A stretch of 54,390 nt of DNA from Thermoanaerobaculia bacterium (GCA_030431255.1 JAUIJL010000039.1:1-54390); one strand, 5' to 3'. Positions 43,172-52,063 are shown, counted from the first letter of the stretch. The notes: a model not told the origin generated them from the letters alone. Numbers and translations are program-made.

Positions 43172-43284
43172 GTCTTGTGGTTTGGGGCTCCCTGGACGGA
43201 TGCCTGGGCCTTCCCCTGGGTGTTCTTGTGGCGCTCTTGGTTCCAATTCTCTTAGACGGCCAATCGCCGTGGTCACGCCGCTAA
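43162..43284 (+). CDS. possible small membrane protein 1
   Basis: 40 residues starting MALGLVVWGSLDGCLGLPLG, with two short hydrophobic stretches. It overlaps the end of the preceding ORF by 10 bases and the next by 16. There is no ribosome-binding site. It is included because it belongs to a chain of overlapping frames that each encode hydrophobic peptides. It could equally be the displaced C-terminus of one frameshifted membrane protein. Confidence 0.25.
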   Translation: MALGLVVWGSLDGCLGLPLGVLVALLVPILLDGQSPWSRR

Positions 43285-43400
43285 TTCTCGGGCTGATGGT
43301 CGTTACTTTTCTCGGGATGGGGGTGGGTTATCTCTTGGGATGGGTAGTGGGAGCTGTGCGAGGTAGGCGGCCTGTGGTGAAAAAAGGGCTGAACCTTTGA
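43269..43400 (+). CDS. possible small membrane protein 2
   Basis: 43 residues from GTG (an ATG at 43296 is also possible), with a single long hydrophobic helix LMVVTFLGMGVGYLLGWVVG followed by a basic tail RGRRPVVKKG. The inside-positive end makes it a plausible single-pass membrane peptide. There is no clear ribosome-binding site. Its stop overlaps a TTG of the longer YceI-like frame (TTGA). Confidence 0.3.
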   Translation: MVTPLILGLMVVTFLGMGVGYLLGWVVGAVRGRRPVVKKGLNL

Positions 43401-43504
43401 CTTCGGCCCCGGCACTTACGGTTGGGGGCTCCGTGGGTGCGGTGGGTCCGTTGAACGCGATAGATTCAGCCACACCGAATATCGACACTAAGGAGCAGCG
43501 TGCC

Positions 43505-44311
43505 ATGGGTGACACCTCGAAAGGCTCGGCGATCAGCACAGTGAGACGCGTGGATATGGGACGGGCTCAGGACCGCAAGAAGACGGCCGTGGGACGGGCG
43601 TTGGTGATTGCTGTGTTTCTGTGGGTCTCGGTTTGGCCCGCGGCGGGTGCGGAAGGTGCATCGTCGGTTGAGATTGATCGCGAGGCGTCGGTGTTTGCGG
43701 TAGTGACCCACAAGGCGGGGTTGGCGGCTCGGTTGGCGCACAATCATTTGGTGATAGCGAGCGATTACGAGGTGACGCTCGATTTCGATCCGGAGAAACC
43801 GGAGGCGACGAGCTTTCGGTTCGAGGCGCCCGCGGCGAAGCTCAAGGTGGACGATCCCGCCGCCCAGAAGCGGTGGTATCCGCGGATTGCCGAGCTGGGC
43901 ATTCTGTCGGAGCCGTTCGGCGAGGTGCCCGAAGGGGATCGGAAGAAGATTTACGACTCCATGGTCAGCAAGAAACAATTGAACGTTCAGAGCCATCCGA
44001 CGATCCGGGCGGAAATCGTCGGGGTGAGTGGGGCTGGAGACTCAGGGACCGAGGGTTTCCCCTTTTCGGTTCGGCTGAGGATTGAGATCGTCGGCAAGTC
44101 GGTGGAGAAGACAGTGGCGGGACGATTCGAGCGTGATGGGAATCGAATTCGTTTCGAAGCGTTCGGCGAGCCGGCGTTCACCGATTTCGAGATCAAACCC
44201 TATTCGGCGATGCTCGGGGCGGTTAAAAACGACGACCCCTTCCACCTCTACGTGGTTTTTGAAGGGCGGTTGAGCCCCTCTTCGGAGCCGGAGCCGGCTC
44301 AGCAGCCATAG
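43505..44311 (+). CDS. YceI-like periplasmic lipocalin-fold protein
   Basis: 268 residues. An N-terminal signal region (ALVIAVFLWVSVWPAAGAEG) is followed by a YceI-like domain: FAVVTHKAGLAARLAHNHLV opens the fold, then FRFEAPAAKLKVDD, MVSKKQLNVQSHPTIRAEIV, and strands to FEIKPYSAMLGAVKNDD. YceI proteins bind isoprenoid-type lipids in the periplasm. AGGAG nine bases before this ATG decides the start over a TTG at 43397, which would add a proline/serine-rich stretch unlike a protein leader. It is convergent with the sensor gene 36 bases away. Confidence 0.83.
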   Translation: MGDTSKGSAISTVRRVDMGRAQDRKKTAVGRALVIAVFLWVSVWPAAGAEGASSVEIDREASVFAVVTHKAGLAARLAHNHLVIASDYEVTLDFDPEKPEATSFRFEAPAAKLKVDDPAAQKRWYPRIAELGILSEPFGEVPEGDRKKIYDSMVSKKQLNVQSHPTIRAEIVGVSGAGDSGTEGFPFSVRLRIEIVGKSVEKTVAGRFERDGNRIRFEAFGEPAFTDFEIKPYSAMLGAVKNDDPFHLYVVFEGRLSPSSEPEPAQQP

Positions 44312-44347
44312 CCCGGGCCTACCGGGGTGCCGGCTCGCGTCGGCAGA

Positions 44348-46972
44348 TTAGGCGCCGGGACGGCGGTCGGTCTCTTCGCCGTCCAGCTCGGGAAAATATT
44401 CGGTGCTGCACGACGGGCACAGCCCGTGGCTGAAAGCAGCGTCGCTGTGGGCGCTGATATACGTTTCCACTCCTTGCCAATAGCCCTCGTCGTCGCGGAT
44501 TTTCTTACACGAAGCGCACATGGGCAACATGCCTCGCAGGGTGCGGACGTTGGCGATCGCCTCCTCGGCGGTTTGCTGAAGCTCCGCTTTGTGCCGGCGA
44601 AGCCGTCGGACCTGCCATTGTTGGGCAGCCAGCCCGAGGGCGATCAGGCCGAGTGCTGCCAAGCCGTAGAAAGCGCGGGTTTGGGTAAAGCGGGGCAAGA
44701 CCTGGAAGCTGAATTGGGTCGGCAGGCCGTGAAATTGCCCCTGGACGTCGCTGGCTTCGAGCTCGAACACATAGCTGCCGGCGGGCAATCTCGACAGCTC
44801 GATCCGGCGCCGGTTGCCGAGGTCACGCCACGTGTCGTCCAAACCGATCAGGCGCTGGCGAAAACGGATGCGCGAGGGCGCCGCCAAGGAGGAGGCGCTG
44901 AACGAGACGGTCAAGAGCCGGAAATCCGGGTCCAGCGTGAGATTTGTGAAGCCTTCCAAACGTTGACCATCCACCAGAGCTTCGTGGAGCACCACCTGCG
45001 GCGGAGGCGGGGTTTCTACGGCCTCAGGGTCAATCCGAACCATGCCGTCGAGGGTGGCGAACCACAAATGGCCATCGTCTGCGCGGATGCCGATCGGTTG
45101 GCCGCCGTAGGCCTCGGCGCTGCGCATGCCGTCTCGGACGTCGAGATTGAGCACGGGCAGAGGCTCGGCCAGTACCTCCGCCGCCGGCTGGTTGAGCCTT
45201 TGCCATGGCAGGCGCGCCAGCCCCCGGGTGGTGCCCAGCCACAGATGGCCACTACCGTCGTCCACCAAAGCGGTGACGTCGTTGCTGGGCAGCCCGTGGG
45301 AGACGTTGAGCACTAGATCGATCCGACCGCCGCGCAGGCGATGCAGGCCGCCACCAAAGGTGCCGATCCAAGCCCCGTCCCGAGCGTCGGGCAAGATCGA
45401 CCAGATCCGATCGTTGCGCAGGCCGTCCTTCTTGGTGAAGCTGCGGAACCCTTCTTCCTCAGACCAAACCGAAAAGCCGCCGTTGGTGCCGACCCAGATC
45501 CGGCCGTTGGTTGAGCCGGAAGGAGGCTCGGTGAGGCATAAAGTCTGATTGTGGACCAATCCGTCGTCGGTGGTGTAGTTGGTGACCTGACCCCCGTGCA
45601 GACGACCGAGACCGCCGGAGGTAGAGACCCACACATCGCCGTAGCGGTCCGCCAGCACCGCCAAGACTCGACCCGACCCGAGGCCATCGTCAGCGGTCAG
45701 GATGGTGGCTCTGCCGTCGGCGCCCAAGTGGTCCAAGCTGGGGGAGAAGGCGGCCGACCAGAGCGATCCGTCTTGCCCGAAATCCAAGCTCCAGGCCCCG
45801 TTATGGGAAAGCCCCTGGTCCACGGTGACGGGAGCAAGCCACCGACCTTCTCGCCAGCGCCGAAACCCGGCGTCGCGGGTTGCGATCCAAAGGGTGCCGT
45901 CGACGTCTTGGTTGATCGCCACCGCTTGGCGGGCGCCCAGGCCCTCCGGCTCGCCGATCGGAAGCACGGGACCGTCGAAGAGCTGGACGAGGCCACCGCC
46001 GAGGGTGCCGATCCAAATATGTCCTTCGAAATCTTCAAAGAGGTCCCAAACAATGTCGAGCTGGCGACCCGCGGTTTGGCTCAGGGCCTCGAAAGCCCGG
46101 CCGTTCCAACGACCGACCCCGCGGCCGAGGGTGCCGATCCACAAATTCCCGTCGCGATCGAAATTCAACGTGCCGACCCGGTCGCCGAGCACGGGGCTCA
46201 TTTCGGTGAAGTGGTGCCATCGGCCCTCATTCCGACGGGCCAAGCCGAAATGTCCACCGACCCAGAGGGCGCCATCAGAATCGACCGCGACCGCGCGCGC
46301 CATATTCGACGGCAGGCCGTCGGCTTCGGTGATGGAGCTGACCGCTCCTTGGGGTCCGATGTGGAATAGGCCGGAGCCCAACGAGGTGAGCCAGCATCCT
46401 CCGTCTCCGCTGGGGGCCAGCCCATGGATCGCGTGGGTGGGTACGCCCTCGGACGCTCCCCAGGACTCAAATGCGCCGTTCTCGAAGGCCGCAACCCCGC
46501 CGTCCTCGGTGCCGATCCACAGCCGACCGTGATCCGCGGCCAGGGTCAAAATGGAATCGCTGGGCAAATCCGGGTAGCGAGCCGACTCGAAGTGCTCGAA
46601 GTGTCGGCCGTCCCAACGCAGCAAACCGCCGCCGTTGGTGCCGATCCAAAGGTTGCCCTGATCGTCGACGATCAACGCGTAGACGTGGGAGCTTTCCAAG
46701 ACCTCGTGGCCTTCGATGCGTTCGAAGGCCACGCCGTCGAATCGGGTCAAACCCGCGTGGGTAGCGACCCAAAGGATGTCGTCAGGGGTCTGGGCGATGG
46801 CCCGAACCGTATTCTGGGGCAGTCCCTCCTCGATTCGCCATTGCCGATAAGCGTGTTGCCCCGCGGTCCGTGAAGGATCGAGGCCGTGGGCCGCCGCACA
46901 CGCGAGCAGGCACACCAATCCTGTGGTCGCCCGCCGAAACAGCATGGTGCGCAAACCCGCGGTTTTATCCAT
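44348..46972 (-). CDS. Reg_prop/Y_Y_Y sensor protein with C-terminal CxxC...CxxC module
   Basis: 874 residues. A signal peptide leads to about a dozen two-component-regulator propeller repeats (for example LWIGTNGGGLLRWDGRHFE, LWVGGHFGLARRNEGRW, LWIGTLGRGVGRWNGRAFE). A Y_Y_Y domain follows (about 700-780, RLIGLDDTWRDLGNRRRIEL), then one transmembrane helix (FYGLAALGLIALGLAA) and a short coiled coil. The cytoplasmic end is only about 60 residues: MCASCKKIRDDEGYWQGVE and HGLCPSCSTEYFPE. That small cysteine module is known at the C-terminus of sensor regulators, but here no kinase, GGDEF or HTH domain is present. ATG at 46972 is preferred to TTG at 46984. The ribosome-binding site is weak. Confidence 0.88.
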   Translation of the reverse strand: MDKTAGLRTMLFRRATTGLVCLLACAAAHGLDPSRTAGQHAYRQWRIEEGLPQNTVRAIAQTPDDILWVATHAGLTRFDGVAFERIEGHEVLESSHVYALIVDDQGNLWIGTNGGGLLRWDGRHFEHFESARYPDLPSDSILTLAADHGRLWIGTEDGGVAAFENGAFESWGASEGVPTHAIHGLAPSGDGGCWLTSLGSGLFHIGPQGAVSSITEADGLPSNMARAVAVDSDGALWVGGHFGLARRNEGRWHHFTEMSPVLGDRVGTLNFDRDGNLWIGTLGRGVGRWNGRAFEALSQTAGRQLDIVWDLFEDFEGHIWIGTLGGGLVQLFDGPVLPIGEPEGLGARQAVAINQDVDGTLWIATRDAGFRRWREGRWLAPVTVDQGLSHNGAWSLDFGQDGSLWSAAFSPSLDHLGADGRATILTADDGLGSGRVLAVLADRYGDVWVSTSGGLGRLHGGQVTNYTTDDGLVHNQTLCLTEPPSGSTNGRIWVGTNGGFSVWSEEEGFRSFTKKDGLRNDRIWSILPDARDGAWIGTFGGGLHRLRGGRIDLVLNVSHGLPSNDVTALVDDGSGHLWLGTTRGLARLPWQRLNQPAAEVLAEPLPVLNLDVRDGMRSAEAYGGQPIGIRADDGHLWFATLDGMVRIDPEAVETPPPPQVVLHEALVDGQRLEGFTNLTLDPDFRLLTVSFSASSLAAPSRIRFRQRLIGLDDTWRDLGNRRRIELSRLPAGSYVFELEASDVQGQFHGLPTQFSFQVLPRFTQTRAFYGLAALGLIALGLAAQQWQVRRLRRHKAELQQTAEEAIANVRTLRGMLPMCASCKKIRDDEGYWQGVETYISAHSDAAFSHGLCPSCSTEYFPELDGEETDRRPGA

Positions 46973-47160
46973 CAAAAATTCCAAATACGCCCCGTCGGAA
47001 ATGGAACGTCAACCCGCGGGACGAAAAAATAGGCTTTGGAGCGGTCGTGCCCCGGCCGAAGCTCGTCTAAGCCTGCCATGGCCGGCAAAAGAGATTTCGT
47101 CGAAAGTGCTGGTACTTTTAACTGACCCAAGCAGGGTGCTTCGCGACTTGGCGGTGAGCC

Positions 47161-47229
47161 CTATTTCTGAGGCGCACCACTGGACGAGGTCCAGCCCGAG
47201 AGGTCGCCGCTTTCGAATCCGTCGCCGAA
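47161..47229 (-). other. DGFESG C-terminal tail (copy 2)
   Basis: Encodes FGDGFESGDLSGWTSSSG plus a short APQK end. Same consensus as copies 1 and 3. Confidence 0.8.
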
Positions 47230-48795
47230 AACCAACGACGATGGCACCACCGCCACCCACACGTCTTGATTGCCTTCCCGAGCGTCCTGGAAAAAGGGGT
47301 AGACCCTACCGTTGGACGCGGCAATGGCATTGTAATCGCCGATGAACGAGGCGGCATGGCCTTCCGAGGGCAGCACGGGATCGAAGGCCGCGCCGGTGAT
47401 GCGCACGTTCGGCCCCCACGTTGCACCGGAGTCGCTGGAGCTTGCCATGTAGACGTCGATTTTCGAGCCGTCGAATCGTTGGTCGTACCAGACGGCATGG
47501 GCGACACCGTCATCATCGAAGGTGACCCACGGGAAGAATTGGTTGCGGCCGGAGCTGTCGTCGTTCACTCGGATGGAGGAGCTCCAAGTATCCCCTCCGT
47601 CGGTCGATCGCACGCTCAGAATATCCGGATCCCCGAAGGCTTCGTCGTTCCACAGGACGACCAAGGCTCCGGTCATGGGATGGGCCGCTGCCGTCGGTAG
47701 GTTGACGATGCGGAATCCCGGCGGAAAGCTCGACGGCAAGGGATCCATGGGCGCGATCGACACGTCTTTGGACCAACTGGCCCCCTGGTCCGTGGATTTC
47801 GACATCCACTGGAATTGTTGGAAGCTGTCGCGCCAAAAGACGTAGTAGTTGCCGCTGGAATCGATCACGGGCACGGCGCCGTTGCCGGCGGTGGACTCCA
47901 CCGCCAGGATGGTGTCGGCGCCGAAGGTTTGACCGCCGTCGAGGCTGCGGGCGGCTCGCACTTTGGACGGGCTGAAGCCGAAATCGGCCCACGCCACCAA
48001 GACCTCGTCGCCGCGGGCATCCATATAGGGCTTGTCGTCGAAAACGCTATTGCTCGTAACCGGTACCGGGTCGGCCCAAGTGGCGCCGTCGTCCACGGAG
48101 CGGCGCACATAAACCTCGAAGTCACCGCCGCCCACACCACCGCTGGCGATGTAGCCGAAATACCAACGACCCCCGCCGCCGGCCGCCACGATCGGGTCAC
48201 TCATGGTGGTGTGGCCTGCCAGGGTTGTCGAGCTCCAGGTGGCACCGGAATCCGTCGAGCGTCCCACCCCTTGCAATAAGGCGGTGCCGGTGAATTGATT
48301 CCAACCGGCGACGACCGTGGTTCCGTCGGCATCGATGGCGGTCTCGTTTTCCGTATGGCCGTCGTCGGGACCGAGCCGGGTTTCCATGAAGGTGCTGCCC
48401 CTGGCCAGCCGACGCAGGGCGTCGATACGTACCGCGGAGGGCCGTTCCGGCGTCTGCCGCGGTGGTTTCGGGCGACGAATATCGAGGGGCAAGACATAAC
48501 CATCGGCATCCACGGTGCCGTCCTCGATGACCTGCCCCGACGGTGAAACCCACGATCGGGTGCTTGTGCTCGGGGTCGTCGGAACGACCTCGGGGGAGTG
48601 GGTACCTACTAGCCCGTCGGCAGCCGGGGCTTGCTCGGGGGCGGGCCCGGCGCACCCTCCGAGCAGGATGGAGATTCCCACCAGACCTGAGACCGCCCAG
48701 GCTCCGGGAGCTAAGAGTCGCTGGGCCAATGAAGGAGGTGGGGGCGAAAACGAAAAGGGGGTCCGACGGAGGAGAGGAATTCTAGAAATAGACAT
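47161..48795 (-). CDS. BNR-repeat (sialidase-like) propeller lipoprotein with DGFESG tail
   Basis: 544 residues. The lipobox is SILLGGC, followed by a proline-rich linker and a beta-propeller with five Asp-box/BNR units (STDSGATW, SVDDGATW, STDQGASW, STDGGDTW, SSDSGATW). Sialidase catalytic residues are not evident. The C-terminus FGDGFESGDLSGWTSSSG matches the tails of the proteins at 16314 and 50765. It is related to the lipoprotein at 16314-18314 but lacks the TPR part. The start appears leaderless, with TAAAAT six bases before the ATG. Confidence 0.85.
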   Translation of the reverse strand: MSISRIPLLRRTPFSFSPPPPSLAQRLLAPGAWAVSGLVGISILLGGCAGPAPEQAPAADGLVGTHSPEVVPTTPSTSTRSWVSPSGQVIEDGTVDADGYVLPLDIRRPKPPRQTPERPSAVRIDALRRLARGSTFMETRLGPDDGHTENETAIDADGTTVVAGWNQFTGTALLQGVGRSTDSGATWSSTTLAGHTTMSDPIVAAGGGGRWYFGYIASGGVGGGDFEVYVRRSVDDGATWADPVPVTSNSVFDDKPYMDARGDEVLVAWADFGFSPSKVRAARSLDGGQTFGADTILAVESTAGNGAVPVIDSSGNYYVFWRDSFQQFQWMSKSTDQGASWSKDVSIAPMDPLPSSFPPGFRIVNLPTAAAHPMTGALVVLWNDEAFGDPDILSVRSTDGGDTWSSSIRVNDDSSGRNQFFPWVTFDDDGVAHAVWYDQRFDGSKIDVYMASSSDSGATWGPNVRITGAAFDPVLPSEGHAASFIGDYNAIAASNGRVYPFFQDAREGNQDVWVAVVPSSLVFGDGFESGDLSGWTSSSGAPQK

Positions 48796-48801
48796 CCCTG
48801 A

Positions 48802-48807
48802 ATTTTA
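48802..48807 (-). promoter_or_regulatory. -10 box giving a leaderless start
   Basis: Reading on the minus strand, TAAAAT is followed by TCAGGG and then the ATG at 48795. With a normal -10 to start distance, transcription begins at the start codon. Confidence 0.45.
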
Positions 48808-48836
48808 GCGCGACGATCCGTCGATGTAGGCATTCG

Positions 48837-50102
48837 TCACCGAAGCTGCTTGCCCAACCAGGCGCGGACCTCACCGTCCAGGGCGCTCCAATCGACGGCG
48901 GGTAGGCCCAGGTGCTCGGCCAACGCTTCGGGGCCGTCGCTATTCCCGTCGGCGATCCCCTTCAGGTAGGCCTTGAACGACCGTGCTCGCTCGGGATCCG
49001 ACATCAAGAATCGGACGAAAACCGCTCCTTGCTCGTAATCCCGAGCCCGAGCATCGCGATCGAAGCTCCGGCCGTCCAGACCCACCACCCGGCGCAAATC
49101 CGGCAGCTCCTGGATCTCCAGCACCCGGCGCGCGACCGCCTCGGCGCCCGCCAAACCCTGGATGGGACCCAGTCCCGTCGGCGTCGCCGGATCCCCGAGC
49201 CCGTCCGCCAATCCTTCCGACAGCCACCTGGGCAGCGGGGCGCCGAGGGCCCGCCGGCTGATCAAGTGGGTGATCTCGTGCACCAACGTCTGGACCACCC
49301 GCTCCGGCGGCTGGTCGCCCACCACCAGGGCCAAATAGCCGTCGGCACCCCGGGCATGTCCCGCGTAACCCGTGGCCGCGGGACCGTCCGTGGCGGCGAA
49401 CGCGCGGAAATTCTGCTGATTCCGGAACAGGATCAGCGTCTCGCGGGGTTTGCCTTTGGGCTGGATCCCGTAGCGGCGGGCGTAGGCCTGATCCAGCCGC
49501 GAGGCCAGACGGCCGCAGGCCTCGAGCAAGGGCGACGAGCCCAGGTCGGTGAGCAAGGTGTAGGGGCCGCAGGACAGCTCACGGCCCCCACCGTCGAGAT
49601 GTCGACGGGCACGGGCGAGGACCTCCGGGTCGACGGCCACGGATGCCTGGGGCGGGCTTCGCGTGGCGAGGATTCTCAGCTCGCGGGTTTTGGTGCCGCG
49701 TTGGACCCAACCCGTTCCGCCGGCGTAGGCCACCCGATAGGCATCCTGCCGCCGCTCGAGAACTCGCAAGACCTGGGGTTGGTCGAGAATCCGCACCGCC
49801 CTGCTCGAAGGATCGGGCTCGGTCCGCAGCACCACCCCTTGCTCGACCTTCAGGTGCAGCTCGCCTCGCTTTTTCTTCTTGGATGCCTTCGTGGCCGGGT
49901 CCTCGGCGCGCTTTCGACTCGAAGTCGTCTCACCGGCGGCTGCCGGTTTAGCGTCGGCCTTAGGCTTGCGATCTCCCACACCACAAGCGAGCGATCCGGC
50001 TAAGCACAAGGCGCAGACCAACACCTTCCCCACCTGCGACGGCCGGGCCTGGCTGGAATTTTTGGCCAACACTCTGCCCGTTAACCAGGCTAAAGGTCTC
50101 AT
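48837..50102 (-). CDS. SH3-domain HExxH metallopeptidase-like lipoprotein
   Basis: 421 residues from this start. A lipoprotein signal ends at LAGSLAC, then comes a charged linker. A bacterial SH3 domain follows at about 75-140 (GVVLRTEPDPSSRAVRILDQ, GTGWVQRGTKTREL). The C-terminal 270 residues form a gluzincin-like (peptidase MA/DUF1570-like) domain with zinc ligands His275 and His279 in LVHEITHLISRR and a third ligand in WLSEGLADGLGD. It is probably active on the outer surface or in the periplasm. The start is uncertain: an ATG at 50174 extends it by 24 residues, and neither has a Shine-Dalgarno sequence. Confidence 0.82.
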   Translation of the reverse strand: MRPLAWLTGRVLAKNSSQARPSQVGKVLVCALCLAGSLACGVGDRKPKADAKPAAAGETTSSRKRAEDPATKASKKKKRGELHLKVEQGVVLRTEPDPSSRAVRILDQPQVLRVLERRQDAYRVAYAGGTGWVQRGTKTRELRILATRSPPQASVAVDPEVLARARRHLDGGGRELSCGPYTLLTDLGSSPLLEACGRLASRLDQAYARRYGIQPKGKPRETLILFRNQQNFRAFAATDGPAATGYAGHARGADGYLALVVGDQPPERVVQTLVHEITHLISRRALGAPLPRWLSEGLADGLGDPATPTGLGPIQGLAGAEAVARRVLEIQELPDLRRVVGLDGRSFDRDARARDYEQGAVFVRFLMSDPERARSFKAYLKGIADGNSDGPEALAEHLGLPAVDWSALDGEVRAWLGKQLR

Positions 50103-50291
50103 GGGCAGGATGTTATCGAATTTGTAGGGTGAATCCGAGATTGCGGTGAGCGACGTCAGCGCGTAGGGTTCCATTGGCGGCTACGGCGTGAGCCGAAGCG
50201 CCCTCATGTTATTTCACTGTCTTCTGTGTCCATTTCTGCTGCGTTTGTTTTCTATGCCCATTGCCCTCGCCGAGCCGGCGACCTCGAATCG

Positions 50292-50753
50292 ATGCAAACC
50301 GACTATCCTTCCTTTACCGAAGCCACCGAAAGGTTGCGAGAGCTTCTGGACCAACACCGTTGGCCGGTGGAAATCCGCTGGCTGAGGCCAGGCACCCTGC
50401 TGACCCGAGGCTCGAAGCTGATCCTGCACCCCGGGGCCTTCCAGCCCACCGAAGAAATCAGAACCAGCTATTGGTATGCCGTGCCCAAACAAATGGGAGT
50501 GCTGCTAGCCGGCCTTTGCCGAGATAACGAGCACTCCTACTGCCATCTCTGGGCACCGGCCAACCAGGACGAGGCGGACCTCCATCTCATGCCCGACGGC
50601 TTGAAGCTCAGTGTGCCGGTGGATCCCCCGGACGTGCAGGTGACCGCCGGCTGGGGTTTGAGGTGGAATCGATGGCGCTCGACAGAAGTTCCCCTAGGGG
50701 AGCTGATGATGCAGCACCCATCGTCTCCGGACCACGAGAGGATCCACGCCTGA
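50292..50753 (+). CDS. conserved-looking hypothetical protein
   Basis: 153 residues from the ATG at 50292 (a GTG at 50226 would add 22 residues). It is soluble and tryptophan-rich, with RWLRPGTLLTRGSKLILHPG, RTSYWYAVPKQMGVLLAGLC and WAPANQDEADLHLMPDGLKL. The composition and length are those of a real cytoplasmic protein, but I do not recognise a family. It is convergent with the PQQ-dehydrogenase-like gene (11 bases between stops) and divergent from the metallopeptidase. Confidence 0.65.
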   Translation: MQTDYPSFTEATERLRELLDQHRWPVEIRWLRPGTLLTRGSKLILHPGAFQPTEEIRTSYWYAVPKQMGVLLAGLCRDNEHSYCHLWAPANQDEADLHLMPDGLKLSVPVDPPDVQVTAGWGLRWNRWRSTEVPLGELMMQHPSSPDHERIHA

Positions 50754-50764
50754 GGTTTTCCGGC

Positions 50765-50821
50765 TTACGGCGTGGTCGACGACCAGGCCGTCAGATTCCC
50801 GGACTCGAAACCGTCGGTGAA
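50765..50821 (-). other. DGFESG C-terminal tail (copy 3)
   Basis: Encodes FTDGFESGNLTAWSSTTP at the end of the sugar-dehydrogenase-like protein. Same consensus as copies 1 and 2. Confidence 0.8.
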
Positions 50822-52063
50822 GATCTGACCGGCGCTACTTTTGCTGACCAGACGGCCGATCTCCTCGCCCATGGTCAGGTAGATCTCGCCGTTTTCATCC
50901 TCGCCGTATCCCACCACGGTAAAGGTGGGCACGTCGTCCCACTGCTCGGTCGACCACACACCCGGTGACGTCTGGCGGGCGAAAAAGCTCTCGCCGGAGC
51001 ACCAATCGTTGAACATGGCATAACCCACCAGCGAAGGAATGGCGCTGCCCCGATAGACGAAACCGCCGATGATCGAGCAAGCTCCGGTGCCGTGGGAAAG
51101 ATCGAAGAACGGCGCTTCGAGGGTTTCCCCGCCGGTGCAGAATTGCGTTTGGAAATCGGCATTGCCTTCTTTGCACGGCCAACCGTAGTTGAGACCGCCG
51201 ACGCCGTCGGCCCCGAAATCCATCTCCTCCCAGGACCCTTCTCCCACGTCGCCGATCAACATATCGCCGGTGGCTCGGTCGAAGCTCCAACGCCATGGGT
51301 TGCGCAATCCCGACGCCCAGATTTCGTCCAGAGCGCCGCCGACACCGACGTAAGGATTGTCTGCGGGCACCACGTACGGGGATCCGCCGTCGACGTCGAT
51401 GCGCAGCATCTTGCCGAGCAAGGTCGATAAATCTTGGGAGGTTTCCCAACCGCCGCCGTCACCCATGCCGATATACAAATAGCCGTCGGTCGGGCTGAAG
51501 TGGATGTCGCCACCGTTGTGGTTGCCGAAGGTTTGGTCGATCTCGATGATGGTGAACGCCGAGGCGGGGTTAGCCACATTCGGATCCCCGGCGGACACCG
51601 TGTATCGGGCGACCACGGTCTTGTCGAGCGGGGTGTCGGGCGCGGTGTAATTTACGTAGAAGAAGCCGTTGCTTGCGTAATTCGGGTGAAAGGCTAGGCC
51701 CAGCAGACCTTGCTCGCCGCCCGAAACCACCAGCGAGCTGATGTCGAGGAAGGGGGTCGACAGGGTCGTGCCGTTGTCGACGATCCGAATCGTGCCACCC
51801 TGCTCGACCACGAAAAGGCGTCCGGAGCCGTCACCGGCGTGGCGAATGGCCATGGGGGAGGTCAGGCCGGTGGCCACGGTTTCGATCATCAAATCATCGG
51901 GGGGCTGGGCCACGGAGGGCAGGGCGGGCAGGACGACCAGAGCGACCACGGCGATGAGCATGAGGCAGAAGCCCCTCGGGCCAGTCAGGGACACCGTCGG
52001 GGACACAGTTGGGAGCACAGTCAGCGAGCTATTTCGTGAATCCATCAGCGAGACGATAGACAT
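50765..52063 (-). CDS. PQQ-dependent sugar dehydrogenase-like propeller protein with DGFESG tail
   Basis: 432 residues. A signal peptide (LMLIAVVALVVLPALPSVA) precedes a glucose/sorbosone dehydrogenase propeller: MAIRHAGDGSGRLFVVEQGG, LLGLAFHPNYASNGFFYVNY, NHNGGDIHFSPTDGYLYIGM, GDGGGWE, and GLRNPWRWSFDRATGDMLIG. Family members oxidise sugars with PQQ in the periplasm; cofactor genes are not here. The C-terminus IFTDGFESGNLTAWSSTTP is the third copy of the shared tail. The ATG at 52063 has GGAG nine bases upstream and is preferred to 52078 and 52171. Confidence 0.87.
   Translation of the reverse strand: MSIVSLMDSRNSSLTVLPTVSPTVSLTGPRGFCLMLIAVVALVVLPALPSVAQPPDDLMIETVATGLTSPMAIRHAGDGSGRLFVVEQGGTIRIVDNGTTLSTPFLDISSLVVSGGEQGLLGLAFHPNYASNGFFYVNYTAPDTPLDKTVVARYTVSAGDPNVANPASAFTIIEIDQTFGNHNGGDIHFSPTDGYLYIGMGDGGGWETSQDLSTLLGKMLRIDVDGGSPYVVPADNPYVGVGGALDEIWASGLRNPWRWSFDRATGDMLIGDVGEGSWEEMDFGADGVGGLNYGWPCKEGNADFQTQFCTGGETLEAPFFDLSHGTGACSIIGGFVYRGSAIPSLVGYAMFNDWCSGESFFARQTSPGVWSTEQWDDVPTFTVVGYGEDENGEIYLTMGEEIGRLVSKSSAGQIFTDGFESGNLTAWSSTTP

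Noticed and set aside
44327-45316. A 329-residue plus-strand frame opposite the Reg_prop sensor
   Set aside because: Shadow frame of a repeat-rich gene; no domain and no start signals.
47161-48795. Calling the two BNR proteins true sialidases
   Set aside because: Asp boxes alone do not define a sialidase. The arginine triad, Asp and Tyr/Glu pair could not be located, so only sialidase-like propeller is claimed.
48912-50003. A 363-residue plus-strand frame opposite the SH3/HExxH lipoprotein
   Set aside because: The minus-strand frame has a lipobox, an SH3 domain and HEITH; the plus frame shows only H/R/G/P-rich text.
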